From positions 271,722 to 335,721 of the forward strand of contig CAWFMD010000001.1 in assembly GCA_963816975.1 (NCBI GenBank): a stretch of 64,000 bases of DNA, given 5' to 3'. A program made the translations under genes and the position numbers. Under the pieces are notes generated by a model, which was not told the origin of the DNA, made no database searches, and saw only the letters and a program-made list of their open reading frames with translations. Position 1 is the stretch's first letter. Each line of letters opens with the position of its first letter. Positions 53,373-61,324 of the stretch are shown here, one piece after another. This DNA is from DASRIA01 sp963816975. Its GTDB lineage: Bacteria > Actinomycetota > Thermoleophilia > Solirubrobacterales > JBBDJG01.

Positions 53373-54719
53373 CTAGCCACCTCCGGGTGAAAGGTTCGTA
53401 AAGTCGGGGAACCGGAGGGCTGCGCGCGCGCCCCGGCCGTCACGGTTATCGATCGTGGCGTCACCGCCCCAGCGGCGCGCCAGCTCGCGCGCGATCGGAA
53501 GGCCGAGACCGGTGCCCGGCGGCCCCTCCGCGCCCGCGCGTCCCCGGTGGAACCGCTCGAACACCTCGTCTTCCTCGCCCTCCTGGAGACCGGGTCCTTC
53601 GTCCTCGACTTCGATCGCCCCGACCCGGGAGCCCAACGTGATGCGCGCCCCGGGCGGTGAGTAGAGCACCGCGTTCTCGACCAGCGCGTCGAGCGCGCGA
53701 TCGACGTCGGCACGGGCGGCCCATACTCGTGCGGTAGCGCCCTCTTCGAGCACGAGCTGCTTGCCCTGCCCGGCGGCGATCGTGCTCCACCGGTCGATCG
53801 CGTCCGCGGCGACCCGCTCGAGCCGTACGACCTCGCCGGGGGCATCGTGCTCGCCGGCGCGGCTCAGCACAAGCAGCTCGTCGATGGTGCGCGCCAGTCG
53901 CTCGACCTCGCGGTCGCCCGCGGCGAGGCCGCGCGCAGCGTCCTCGCTGACGCCCGCGTCGCGCGCCTCCTCCAGGCGCAGGCGCAGGCCGGTGAGGGGT
54001 GTGCGAAGCTGGTGCGAGGCGTCGGCCACGAACCTCTGCTGGGCGCGGATCGCACGGCTCAGCCGGTCCGTCATCTCGTTGAACGAGTGCGACAGCGAGC
54101 GTTGCTCGGAGCTGCCCTCCACGGGCGCGCGCACTTCGAGGTCCCCCGCGGCGATCTGCCGCGCGGCCCGGTCCAGGCGTCTCACCGGGCGTGCGAACTG
54201 GCCCGCGATCACGGCTCCCACTCCCAGGCCGATGCCCAACACAAGCAGTCCGATCAGCGCCAGTCCGAGCACATTGCGGCGCACAGCGTGGTGTACCGCG
54301 GCGACGCTCTGTGTGATGCGGACCGCTCCCTCGACCTGCCGGCCCCGCATCACGGGGGCCGCGGTGGCGAGGATCTCGGCTTGCAGCGTCTGGCTGCGCC
54401 GCGTGTCCTGGAATCCGCGTCCTGCAAGGGCGGCGGCGATCTCCGGGCGGTTGCCATAGTCGGCGCCGATCGTCGCGGCCCGCGCGCTGTCTGCGATCAG
54501 CCGTCCCCGCCGGTCGACGATCACCACCCGTCCGCGCGCTGCCCGCCCGGCCGTGCGGGCCAGGTCGTCCAGCGCCGCGGTCCGATCTCGGCGCAGTGGC
54601 TCAGCCGCGGTCGCCGCGATCACGTCGGCCTGGCTGGTCGATTGTGAGCGTACCTCCGCGTCGACGCGCCGGCCGAGCTGGAGTGCGAGCGGTACCTCGA
54701 GGGACACGATCGCCAGCAC
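53373..54719 (-). CDS. Membrane sensor histidine kinase
   Basis: The product has an extracytoplasmic sensor part (about 20-145), a membrane helix (150-173), a HAMP domain (175-228), a HisKA domain with the phospho-acceptor His in FVADASHQLRTPL (residue 236), and a HATPase with DALVENAVLYSP, EVEDEGPGL and GTGLGLPIARE. Known kinases have a second N-terminal membrane helix. Here that helix extends upstream of GTG 54719 in frame, with AGGAGG seven bases before a TTA at 54764, so the true start may lie there in a non-standard codon. It is paired with the response regulator. Confidence 0.9.
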   Translation of the reverse strand: MLAIVSLEVPLALQLGRRVDAEVRSQSTSQADVIAATAAEPLRRDRTAALDDLARTAGRAARGRVVIVDRRGRLIADSARAATIGADYGNRPEIAAALAGRGFQDTRRSQTLQAEILATAAPVMRGRQVEGAVRITQSVAAVHHAVRRNVLGLALIGLLVLGIGLGVGAVIAGQFARPVRRLDRAARQIAAGDLEVRAPVEGSSEQRSLSHSFNEMTDRLSRAIRAQQRFVADASHQLRTPLTGLRLRLEEARDAGVSEDAARGLAAGDREVERLARTIDELLVLSRAGEHDAPGEVVRLERVAADAIDRWSTIAAGQGKQLVLEEGATARVWAARADVDRALDALVENAVLYSPPGARITLGSRVGAIEVEDEGPGLQEGEEDEVFERFHRGRAGAEGPPGTGLGLPIARELARRWGGDATIDNRDGRGARAALRFPDFTNLSPGGG

Positions 54720-54760
54720 CAGTACATAGGCCAGAGCCAGCAGCAGGCGGACCCGGAGGC

Positions 54761-55480
54761 TTAAGGCTCGACCTCCTCCGGCGCCGCGAAGCGGAAGCCG
54801 ACGCCGCGCACCGTGTGGATGTAGCGCGGCTCCGCCGGATTGTCGCCCAGTTTCTTGCGCAGCCAGCCGATGTGCACGTCGAGCGTTTTTGTGGACCCGA
54901 ACCAGTTCTCGTCCCAGATCTCGGACATCAGGGCCTCGCGGGTGACCACGCGGCCGGCATCGCGCACAAGCCGCTCGAGTAGGTCGAACTCCTTGCGGGT
55001 GAGGGTCAGCTCGTCGCCGTTGAGCACCACGCGCCGCGACGCAGGGTCGACCTCCAACCCGCCGATGCGCGAGGGACCGACACGCGCAGTTCGCTCGGCG
55101 CGCCGCAGGATCGCGCGGATGCGGGCGATCACCTCGTCCCCGCTGAACGGCTTCACGACGTAGTCGTCAGCGCCTACGCCCAGGCCGATGATCTTGTCCG
55201 TCTCGGTGCCGCGCGCGGTCAGCATCACGATCGGCACGTCCGAATCGCGCTGGAGCCGGCGGCACACGTCGAGCCCGTCCGCGTCGGGCAGGCCGAGATC
55301 GAGCAGGACGACGTCCGGCCGCAGCCTCTCAACCAGGTCCATCGCGTCGCGTCCGGAGGCCGCCACTGTGGGGTCGAACCCCGCGCGCGTGAGCGCGCGC
55401 GCGAACGGCTCCGAGATCGAGGACTCGTCCTCGATGAACAGGACGCGCGGGCGCGCAGCGTGGCTGTCGGCCGAGCTCAT
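54761..55480 (-). CDS. OmpR-family response regulator
   Basis: This 239-residue regulator has a receiver domain with the phospho-acceptor Asp at residue 61 (LLDLGLPDADG), the conserved Lys at 110 (VVKPFSGDE) and a winged-helix domain ending GVGFRF. It is the first gene of a unit with the kinase and the small acidic protein. TACCAT lies six bases before ATG 55480. The divergent redox operon begins 134 bases away, so it is the most likely target. Confidence 0.92.
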   Translation of the reverse strand: MSSADSHAARPRVLFIEDESSISEPFARALTRAGFDPTVAASGRDAMDLVERLRPDVVLLDLGLPDADGLDVCRRLQRDSDVPIVMLTARGTETDKIIGLGVGADDYVVKPFSGDEVIARIRAILRRAERTARVGPSRIGGLEVDPASRRVVLNGDELTLTRKEFDLLERLVRDAGRVVTREALMSEIWDENWFGSTKTLDVHIGWLRKKLGDNPAEPRYIHTVRGVGFRFAAPEEVEP

Positions 55481-55486
55481 GCGTTG

Positions 55487-55492
55487 ATGGTA
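55487..55492 (-). promoter_or_regulatory. -10 element, leaderless start of response regulator
   Basis: On the minus strand TACCAT sits six bases before ATG 55480, and no Shine-Dalgarno sequence is present. Confidence 0.4.
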
Positions 55493-55614
55493 CGCAGCCG
55501 CGGAGGGTTCTCATCCGAGTTTTACCGAGCCTTTGCTCGGGCTTTTCCCGCCCTTTCAAGGGGTCTCGCGAGCATTGACCGTGTCATTTCGAGATCGACC
55601 GAAAGGAGCTGGCG

Positions 55615-55806
55615 ATGACGCAGTTGAGATCCAGGCTCGCCGCAGGGCTCACGATCGTGGCCCTCGGCGGCCTCGCGGGTGTCGCGCTCTCCCACCCCAC
55701 GGCGCCCCCCGGGGCAACGCAGGCCCAGACCGCGGTCGCCGCCGTGAACCACGCCACGCCGCATCCGGCGTACGCGGGTGAGGAGGGTGGTGGCGCAGAT
55801 GACTAG
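55615..55806 (+). CDS. Small exported protein A1 of the redox operon
   Basis: The 63-residue product has a signal peptide with the segment ALGGLAGVALSHP and a short mature part ending GGGADD. AAAGGAG lies before ATG 55615. A second gene of the same design is at 57847 (LGGLAGFALG...GGDD). Its stop overlaps the next gene by eight bases, exactly as in the second pair. I do not recognise a family; it may be an exported electron-transfer or metal-binding partner. Confidence 0.65.
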   Translation: MTQLRSRLAAGLTIVALGGLAGVALSHPTAPPGATQAQTAVAAVNHATPHPAYAGEEGGGADD

Positions 55807-56023
55807 GTCCACCGGGTCCAAGCCGCCCAGCATCTCAGTGGTCGCCACCACCGCCGCGTGCGTGTTCCTGGTGATCCTGATCTTCCTGGCCGCGCAGCTG
55901 CGCGCCGGCCACGACCCGGGGCTCGGCACGGCCGCGTTGCCCGTGGCGGCCAAGCAGGCATCGACTCCGGCTCACGCGCACAGCAGCACCCCGCTCGTGA
56001 CGAAGTCCTCGGGCGGTGGCTGA
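55799..56023 (+). CDS. Small membrane protein B1 of the redox operon
   Basis: From ATG 55799 this is 74 residues with one membrane helix (about 13-32) and a polar tail of Ala, Thr, His and Ser ending KSSGGG. AGGAGG lies 12 bases upstream; GTG starts at 55778-55790 are also in frame. It overlaps A1 by eight bases (ATGACTAG). It is the counterpart of B2 at 58202. Confidence 0.6.
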   Translation: MTRSTGSKPPSISVVATTAACVFLVILIFLAAQLRAGHDPGLGTAALPVAAKQASTPAHAHSSTPLVTKSSGGG

Positions 56024-56027
56024 TCGC

Positions 56028-56648
56028 ATGACCGGCCCCAATCCCTACGACTACATCTGGTGGCTCGCGAGCCGGGCCTCCGGCGTGGTCGCGCTTGGCC
56101 TGGTGACCGCCTCGGTGGGCATCGGCTTGTTGATGGCGAGCAAGCTGCTGCGCCGCCCAGGCCTCAACCGCAAGCTCGTGAAGCTGCACGAGCATCTGGC
56201 ACTGACCGGGCTCGTGGCGATCGCGGTACACGGCATCACCCTGCTCGGCGACTCCTGGCTGAACCCGGGCGTCGCCGGCGTGGTGGTCCCGTTCACGATG
56301 TCCTATCGCCCGCTGTTCACGGGCCTCGGAATCCTGGCGGGCTACATGGCGGCGCTGCTCGGCCTGTCCTTCTACGCGCGCCGCCGGATCGGGACGCGCC
56401 TGTGGCGCAAGCTGCACAGGGCGACGTCCGCGGTCTACGTCCTCGGAGTGGTACACGCGCTCGGCGCCGGCACCGACGCCTCGACCACTTGGTTGAGAGC
56501 ATTCCTGCTGGTCACCGGCGTGCCGATCCTGTTCCTGTTGTTGGTGCGGATCCTGCCGCGCCGCAGGCGCTCAGTGGAGCGCGCGCACCCGGCGCGGCGC
56601 CGCCCCGCCGGGGCCCGCTCCTCCGCGATCGCGGAGGCGCAGAGCTGA
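56028..56648 (+). CDS. Ferric reductase-like transmembrane protein
   Basis: The 206-residue protein has six membrane segments and four His in the bis-haem arrangement of ferric-reductase-like domains: KLHEHLAL and VHGITLLGD on the first helix pair, KLHRATS and VVHALG on the second. It would carry electrons across the membrane. It lacks its own FAD/NAD-binding domain, which the next gene probably provides. The C-terminus is Arg-rich. I choose ATG 56028; GTG 56016 is an alternative. The stop shares a base with the next start (TGATG). Confidence 0.85.
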   Translation: MTGPNPYDYIWWLASRASGVVALGLVTASVGIGLLMASKLLRRPGLNRKLVKLHEHLALTGLVAIAVHGITLLGDSWLNPGVAGVVVPFTMSYRPLFTGLGILAGYMAALLGLSFYARRRIGTRLWRKLHRATSAVYVLGVVHALGAGTDASTTWLRAFLLVTGVPILFLLLVRILPRRRRSVERAHPARRRPAGARSSAIAEAQS

Positions 56649-57850
56649 TGGCCACCACGCGCAGTGGGGTCGTGATCGCGGGCGGCGGCCTCGCTGCCCA
56701 GCGCTGTGCGGAGACGCTGCGGCGGAAGGGCTACGACGCGCCGATCCGGATCGTGGCCGCCGAGCCGGTGGCGCCGTACGACCGCCCGCCGCTCTCGAAG
56801 CGAGTGCTGGCGGGCGGGCTGGACGAGCGCTCGTTGTCGTTTCGGCCCCCGGTGTGGTACCGCGACCAGCAGGTGGAGCTGCTGCTCGGGCGGCGCGCCA
56901 CGGGGCTCGATGCCGCGCGCCGGCGGCTGCACACCGACGCCAGCGGCGTGCTGCCTTATGACGAGCTGCTGATCGCGACGGGGTCGCGGGCGCGCCGGCT
57001 GGCGGCCGCGGAAGGCTTCCAGAACGTCCACGTGCTGCGCGATGTTGCGGACGCGGGTGCGCTGCGGCGTGTGCTGCGGCCGGGCGCGCACCTCGTGGTG
57101 ATCGGCGCCGGCTTCATCGGGCAGGAGGTCGCGGCGACGGCGCGGTCGCTCGCGGTCGAGGTCACGATCGTCGAGGCGGCGGTTGCTCCGCTGGGCGCCG
57201 TGCTGGGCGACGACCTCGGCGGCTGGTTCGGCGACCTGCACCGCGAGGAGGGCGTGCGGGTCCTGTGCAGCACCATGGTTGCGAGCTTCCACGGCAGCGA
57301 TCGCGTCGAGGAGATCGAGCTGGCGGGCGGCCGGCGTCTGCCCTGCGACGCGGTCGTGGTGGGCATCGGCGTGCTGCCCGCCACCGAGTGGCTGCGCGGC
57401 ACGGGGCTCCCCACGGGCGGCATCCCAATCGGAACAGGCGGCCGCACCGCCCTGCCGCACGTCTATGCAGCCGGAGACGCGGCGATGCCCTTCGACCAAG
57501 CCGCAGGCGCCCACGCCCGCAGCGAGCACTGGGAGGCGGCCGCCCGCGGGGGCGCCGAGGCCGCGCGGGCCATGCTCGGGCTCGAGCCCGGTCGCCGGAT
57601 GCTTTCCAGCTTCTGGTCGGACCAGTACGGGCTGCGCATCCAGTACGTGGGCCGTGCCCGCCCGGGGGACGTGGTCGAGGTCGACGGCGCGCCCACCGAG
57701 CGGGACTTCACCGCGGTCTACCGGCGCGCGGGCCGGCCCGTTGCCGCGTTGCTGGTCGGGCGGCCGCATGCGCTCCCCGGCATGCGTGGCTGGATCGAGT
57801 CCGCGTCACACAGTTTCTCCGGCACCGCACAACTAGAGGAGACGGCATGA
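56648..57850 (+). CDS. FAD-dependent ferredoxin reductase-like oxidoreductase
   Basis: The 400-residue flavoprotein has two Rossmann motifs (GVVIAGGGLAAQ for FAD, LVVIGAGFIGQEVAATA for NAD(P)), the loop PYDRPPLSKRVLAGG, and VYAAGDAA near the end of the core. A C-terminal domain (about 320-400) matches the reductase domain of rhodocoxin/putidaredoxin-reductase-like enzymes. It probably passes electrons from NAD(P)H to the ferredoxin at 59566 or to the membrane haem protein. It starts with ATG 56648 and overlaps A2 by ATGA. Confidence 0.9.
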   Translation: MATTRSGVVIAGGGLAAQRCAETLRRKGYDAPIRIVAAEPVAPYDRPPLSKRVLAGGLDERSLSFRPPVWYRDQQVELLLGRRATGLDAARRRLHTDASGVLPYDELLIATGSRARRLAAAEGFQNVHVLRDVADAGALRRVLRPGAHLVVIGAGFIGQEVAATARSLAVEVTIVEAAVAPLGAVLGDDLGGWFGDLHREEGVRVLCSTMVASFHGSDRVEEIELAGGRRLPCDAVVVGIGVLPATEWLRGTGLPTGGIPIGTGGRTALPHVYAAGDAAMPFDQAAGAHARSEHWEAAARGGAEAARAMLGLEPGRRMLSSFWSDQYGLRIQYVGRARPGDVVEVDGAPTERDFTAVYRRAGRPVAALLVGRPHALPGMRGWIESASHSFSGTAQLEETA

Positions 57851-58209
57851 ACAAACACGTAATCAGACTATTCGCGGCGCTTGCGCTCGTGTCTCTCGGT
57901 GGCCTGGCGGGGTTCGCCCTCGGTGCGCCGTACGGCGACGCGACGGCCAGCGGGCAGAAGCCGCCGCCGGTCGAGGTGCGCACCCAGGTCATCCGGCACA
58001 CGATCCGGATCCACCGCAGGCCGAAGGCACCAAGGCACCCGCCTCAGGCGGCGGCGCCCACCGCGGGGTCGCCTGCCCGGCCCGTGGTGGTCGCGCAACG
58101 ACCGGCGGCCCCTGCCGCGGCTCCCGCGCCCGTGCGCACCCGCACGAGCGGCGGCGGCGGTGGTGAGCACGAGCACGAGCACGAGCACGAGAGTGGCGGC
58201 GATGACTGA
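57847..58209 (+). CDS. Small exported protein A2 with His-Glu repeat
   Basis: From ATG 57847 this is 120 residues, with a signal peptide containing SLGGLAGFALG, a Pro/Arg/His-rich mature part, and a C-terminal EHEHEHEHE run before SGGDD. The signal peptide and DD ending resemble A1 at 55615. The His/Glu run is a plausible metal-binding site. It overlaps B2 by eight bases, like A1 and B1. I do not recognise a family. Confidence 0.65.
   Translation: MNKHVIRLFAALALVSLGGLAGFALGAPYGDATASGQKPPPVEVRTQVIRHTIRIHRRPKAPRHPPQAAAPTAGSPARPVVVAQRPAAPAAAPAPVRTRTSGGGGGEHEHEHEHESGGDD
58165..58191 (+). repeat. 6-base tandem repeat encoding (Glu-His)n
   Basis: GAGCAC is repeated four times, followed by GAG, and encodes the alternating His-Glu run of the exported protein. 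It is in frame and could expand by slippage. Confidence 0.85.
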
Positions 58210-58546
58210 GCGCTCACAGGCCGGGCGGGGCCCCGGCGCGATGCCCGTGATCGTGGCGGCACTCGGGAGCTTCCTGGTCGTGCTGACGATCCTCGGCCTG
58301 CAGATGCGGGTCGGGAAGGACCCCGCGGTCAAGCCCGCGGCCGCGGCGGCGCCTGCGCGAAGGATCATCGAGCGCCGGATCGTGGTGCGGAGGGTGATCA
58401 TCACCGATGGCGCCGCGCCCGACTCGGGCGCGGGCGCAGACCCTGCGACCGCGCCTGCGCCGGCTGCCCCGGCCACCGTTCGGTCGGCGCCGGTCCAGGT
58501 GGTGCAGGCGCCGACTCCTCCGGCTCCCGTCACGCGGACGTCATGA
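58202..58546 (+). CDS. Small membrane protein B2 of the redox operon
   Basis: This 114-residue protein starts at ATG 58202 and overlaps A2 by eight bases (ATGACTGA). One membrane helix (about 15-35) is followed by an Ala/Pro-rich part with the basic segment RRIIERRIVVRRV and a Val/Pro-rich tail. The start MTxxx and the helix followed by GxDP match B1 at 55799 (RAGHDP versus RVGKDP). It overlaps the ApbE gene by ATGA. The function is unknown. Confidence 0.6.
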   Translation: MTERSQAGRGPGAMPVIVAALGSFLVVLTILGLQMRVGKDPAVKPAAAAAPARRIIERRIVVRRVIITDGAAPDSGAGADPATAPAPAAPATVRSAPVQVVQAPTPPAPVTRTS

Positions 58547-59538
58547 CCCGTCCCGAGCACGACCTGCGCTTCCACTGCATGGGCACCGACATGCGTGTCC
58601 TCGTCGGCGAGCCGCTGGAGCCGGGCACGCCCGGCCCGGCGGCGGCCGCACAGGCGGTGCGCGCGTTCCTCGTGGACTTCGATCAGCGACTCTCTCGCTT
58701 CCGGTCCGACAGCGAGCTGTCGGCGCTGAATCGCGACTCGCAACCAGTAGTGCCGGCCTCGGAGCTGCTGCGTGGCGCTGTGCGGGCAGCGCTCTGGGCC
58801 GCGGAGCGCAGCGGTGGGCTGGTGGATCCCACACTGGTGGACGAACTGGAGCGGGTTGGCTACTGCGCGTCGCGCGATGGGGTCCCACCGGCATCGGTGT
58901 CCGCCGCGGTTGCCGCGGCGCCGCCCCCGCGCCCGGCCAACCCCAGCCCCCACGGCCGCTGGCGCGAGGTCAGGGTCGACGACCGGGCCGGCACAGTGGA
59001 GCGGCCGCCCGGCCTGCGGCTCGACAGCGGCGGCACCGGAAAGGGCCTGGCCGCCGACCTGGCAGCCGGGCTGCTGGTTGGTCACGCGCGCTTCGTGGTC
59101 GACTGCGGCGGCGACCTGCGGGTCGGCGGCCCCGGAGCCGAGGACGACCCGTACCCGGTCGAGGTCGAGCATCCGCTCACGGGTGCACGCGTGATCGTGC
59201 TGCGCGTCGCCGGCGGCGGCGTCGCGACCTCCGGCATCAACGTCCGCTTGTGGCGCACGGGCGGGGGCGGGTTTGCGCACCATCTGCTCGATCCCGCGAC
59301 CGGCCGTCCTGCCTGGACCGGGCTGGTCGGCGTGACGGCGCTGGGATCCACGGCGCTCGAGGCCGAGACGTTTGCCAAGGCCGCGCTGCTGAGCGGCCCG
59401 GCGGTCGGCCGGACCTGGCTCGCGCAGCGCGGCGGCATCCTGGTGCACGCCGGTGGTGAGGCCGAGCGGGTCGGCCTGCGTGAGGTGGCACCTGCGCGGG
59501 TGCGCTTCGTTTCTCCCCAGCCGCAGCGAGTTGCCTGA
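58543..59538 (+). CDS. apbE: ApbE-like FAD:protein FMN transferase
   Basis: ApbE enzymes attach FMN from FAD to a Thr/Ser of exported electron-carrier proteins. The 331-residue product has CMGTDMRVLV, the FDQRLSRFRSDSELSALN segment, DSGGTGKGLAAD and FVVDCGGDLRVGG. GVTALGSTALEAETFAKAAL is the C-terminal metal/FAD region. It overlaps B2 by four bases. No protein in the window carries an obvious S/T-G-A-T/S FMN target, so its substrate may be elsewhere or unusual. Confidence 0.9.
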   Translation: MTRPEHDLRFHCMGTDMRVLVGEPLEPGTPGPAAAAQAVRAFLVDFDQRLSRFRSDSELSALNRDSQPVVPASELLRGAVRAALWAAERSGGLVDPTLVDELERVGYCASRDGVPPASVSAAVAAAPPPRPANPSPHGRWREVRVDDRAGTVERPPGLRLDSGGTGKGLAADLAAGLLVGHARFVVDCGGDLRVGGPGAEDDPYPVEVEHPLTGARVIVLRVAGGGVATSGINVRLWRTGGGGFAHHLLDPATGRPAWTGLVGVTALGSTALEAETFAKAALLSGPAVGRTWLAQRGGILVHAGGEAERVGLREVAPARVRFVSPQPQRVA

Positions 59539-59565
59539 CAAACCCTCGAACACAAGGAGCAAACA

Positions 59566-59784
59566 ATGACCCTGATTCCCCACATCGACGTGCACGCGTG
59601 CGCCGCGCACGGCGACTGCGTCGACATCGCGCCGGGCGTCTTCGCGCTCGAGGACGTGGCGGTTGTCGTCGGCGACGGGCCACCCGACCTGGTCCTCGAG
59701 GCAGCGCGGGCATGCCCCTCGTCGGCGATCACCGTCGTCGAGGCCGACACGGGCGAAACCCTCTATCCCGAGGGGCCGGGATGA
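59566..59784 (+). CDS. Ferredoxin of the single-cluster type
   Basis: The 72-residue protein has CAAHGDC near residue 12 and CP at about 50, the ligand pattern of small actinobacterial 3Fe-4S ferredoxins (the position of the second Cys is His here). The surrounding VDIAPGVFALEDVAVVV fits the family. AAGGAG lies before ATG 59566. It ends the redox operon and is the probable partner of the reductase at 56648. Confidence 0.9.
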   Translation: MTLIPHIDVHACAAHGDCVDIAPGVFALEDVAVVVGDGPPDLVLEAARACPSSAITVVEADTGETLYPEGPG

Positions 59785-59802
59785 CCGGGTTCTCAGGAAT
59801 TG

Positions 59803-59825
59803 CGGGACCGTATTCAGGGGTCCCG
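59803..59825 (+). terminator. Intrinsic terminator of the redox operon
   Basis: CGGGACC at 59803-59809 pairs with GGTCCCG at 59819-59825 and is followed by TTT. It lies 18 bases after the ferredoxin stop. Confidence 0.65.
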
Positions 59826-59896
59826 TTTCGCGCTAGATTCCGCCCGTACAACCAAACGCGCGACGGTCGCCCGGCCCGCCGGAGAAAGGAACGAAG

Positions 59897-61300
59897 ATGA
59901 GCCAGCTGGCAATCGACGACGCCACGATCGAGGGCCTGCGGTCCTCGGTAGGCGGGGAAGTCATCACTCCCGAGCATTCCGCCTACGACGAGGTACGCAA
60001 GGTCTGGAACGGCATGATCGACGCGCATCCGGCATTGATCGTGAGGTGTGGGTCGACCGATGACGTGGTGGCCGCGGTCAGATTCGGTCGCGAGCACGAT
60101 CTGCTCGTCGCGGTGCGCGGCGGGGCGCATTCAACGCCCGGCTACAGCACCTGCGACGGAGGGATCGTGATCGACCTGCAGCCGATGAACGGCGTCGAGG
60201 TCGATCCCGGTGAGCGCACCGCGCGCGTACAGGGCGGCGCGAACTGGGGCCAGCTCGACGCCGCGACACAGGAGCATGGGCTGGCGGTGACAGGCGGCCG
60301 CGTGTCGGATACCGGCGTCGGCGGTCTGGCACTGGGCAGCGGCAGCGGCTGGCTCGAGCGACCGTACGGTGCAACCTGCGAGAGCATGCGCTCGGCCGAG
60401 GTGGTGACGGCCGGCGGGGACGTCGTGCGGGCAAGCGCCGAGGAGAACCCCGACCTGCTCTGGGGGCTGCGCGGCGGCGGGGGGAACTTCGGGATCGTCA
60501 CCGAGTTCGAGTTCGACCTGCACCCGGTCGGGCCGATCGTGATGGGCGGGATGCTGGCATTCCCGCGTCCACAGGCGCGCGAGATCATCCGCGCGTACCG
60601 CGACTTCATGGAGCAGGCGCCGAAGGAGGTGTGCGGAGGCCTGGCGCTGATCACGGCGCCGCCGGAGGACTTCGTCCCCGAACCGGCGCGCGGCCAGCCG
60701 GCCGTGGGCATCGTCTATTGCTACGTGGGGCCGCCCGACGAGGGCGCGCAGGCGCTGCAGCCGCTGCGCGATGCCCTGCCCGCGCCGGTGCTCGACATGG
60801 TGCAGCCGATGCCCTACGTGGCGCTCCAGCAGATGCTCGACGCGGGAAACCCCGACGGGGTCCGCGAGTACTTCAAGGTCGACTACCTGTCCTCGCTTCC
60901 GGACGAGGCGATCGACGTCATCGTCGAGCAGGCGGAGCAGCTGCCCGCACCCTTCGGTCAGCTGATCCTCGGGCCGATGGGAGGGGCTGTCGGGCACACG
61001 GACCCCAGCACCCGTGCGCTCACGATTCCGGACGCGCCGTGGGTCTACTTCTGCCTGTCGATGTGGATGGACCCGTCCGAGGACGAGCGCAACACCGCCT
61101 GGGCGCGCGGGTTCGCCGAGGCGATGCGGGCGTTCGGAGTGGGCAAGGCGCTGCCGAACTTCATCGAGCCGGACGAGGGCAACGCGCGGCTGCGGGCCTC
61201 CTACGGCGAGGACAAGTACGAGCGCCTGGTCGCGTTGAAGGACAAGTGGGACCCGGACAACGTCTTCCGCCTGAACCAGAACATAGCGCCCTCTGCCTGA
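59897..61300 (+). CDS. FAD-binding PCMH/BBE-type oxidoreductase
   Basis: The 467-residue protein has a PCMH-type FAD-binding domain with VRGGAHSTPGYS (the His is the usual covalent FAD attachment site), GLAVTGGRVSDTGVGG and LRGGGGNFGIVTEFEF. The C-terminal YGEDKYERLVALKDKWDPDNVFRLNQNI is the BBE motif. The second Cys linkage of bicovalent relatives is not evident. It is probably a flavin oxidase or dehydrogenase of a small organic substrate. GAAAGGAACG precedes ATG 59897, and TAGATT at 59834-59839 is a possible -10. Confidence 0.9.
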   Translation: MSQLAIDDATIEGLRSSVGGEVITPEHSAYDEVRKVWNGMIDAHPALIVRCGSTDDVVAAVRFGREHDLLVAVRGGAHSTPGYSTCDGGIVIDLQPMNGVEVDPGERTARVQGGANWGQLDAATQEHGLAVTGGRVSDTGVGGLALGSGSGWLERPYGATCESMRSAEVVTAGGDVVRASAEENPDLLWGLRGGGGNFGIVTEFEFDLHPVGPIVMGGMLAFPRPQAREIIRAYRDFMEQAPKEVCGGLALITAPPEDFVPEPARGQPAVGIVYCYVGPPDEGAQALQPLRDALPAPVLDMVQPMPYVALQQMLDAGNPDGVREYFKVDYLSSLPDEAIDVIVEQAEQLPAPFGQLILGPMGGAVGHTDPSTRALTIPDAPWVYFCLSMWMDPSEDERNTAWARGFAEAMRAFGVGKALPNFIEPDEGNARLRASYGEDKYERLVALKDKWDPDNVFRLNQNIAPSA

Positions 61301-61310
61301 CGGCTTCGGA

Positions 61311-61316
61311 TAACGT
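61311..61316 (+). promoter_or_regulatory. -10 element, leaderless start of acyl-CoA dehydrogenase
   Basis: TAACGT is eight bases upstream of GTG 61325 and no Shine-Dalgarno sequence intervenes. Confidence 0.35.
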
Positions 61317-61324
61317 CGAGGATC

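Noticed and set aside
58165..58191. CRISPR-like array
   Set aside because: The repeat is a 6-base coding repeat without spacers. I see no CRISPR array anywhere in the window.
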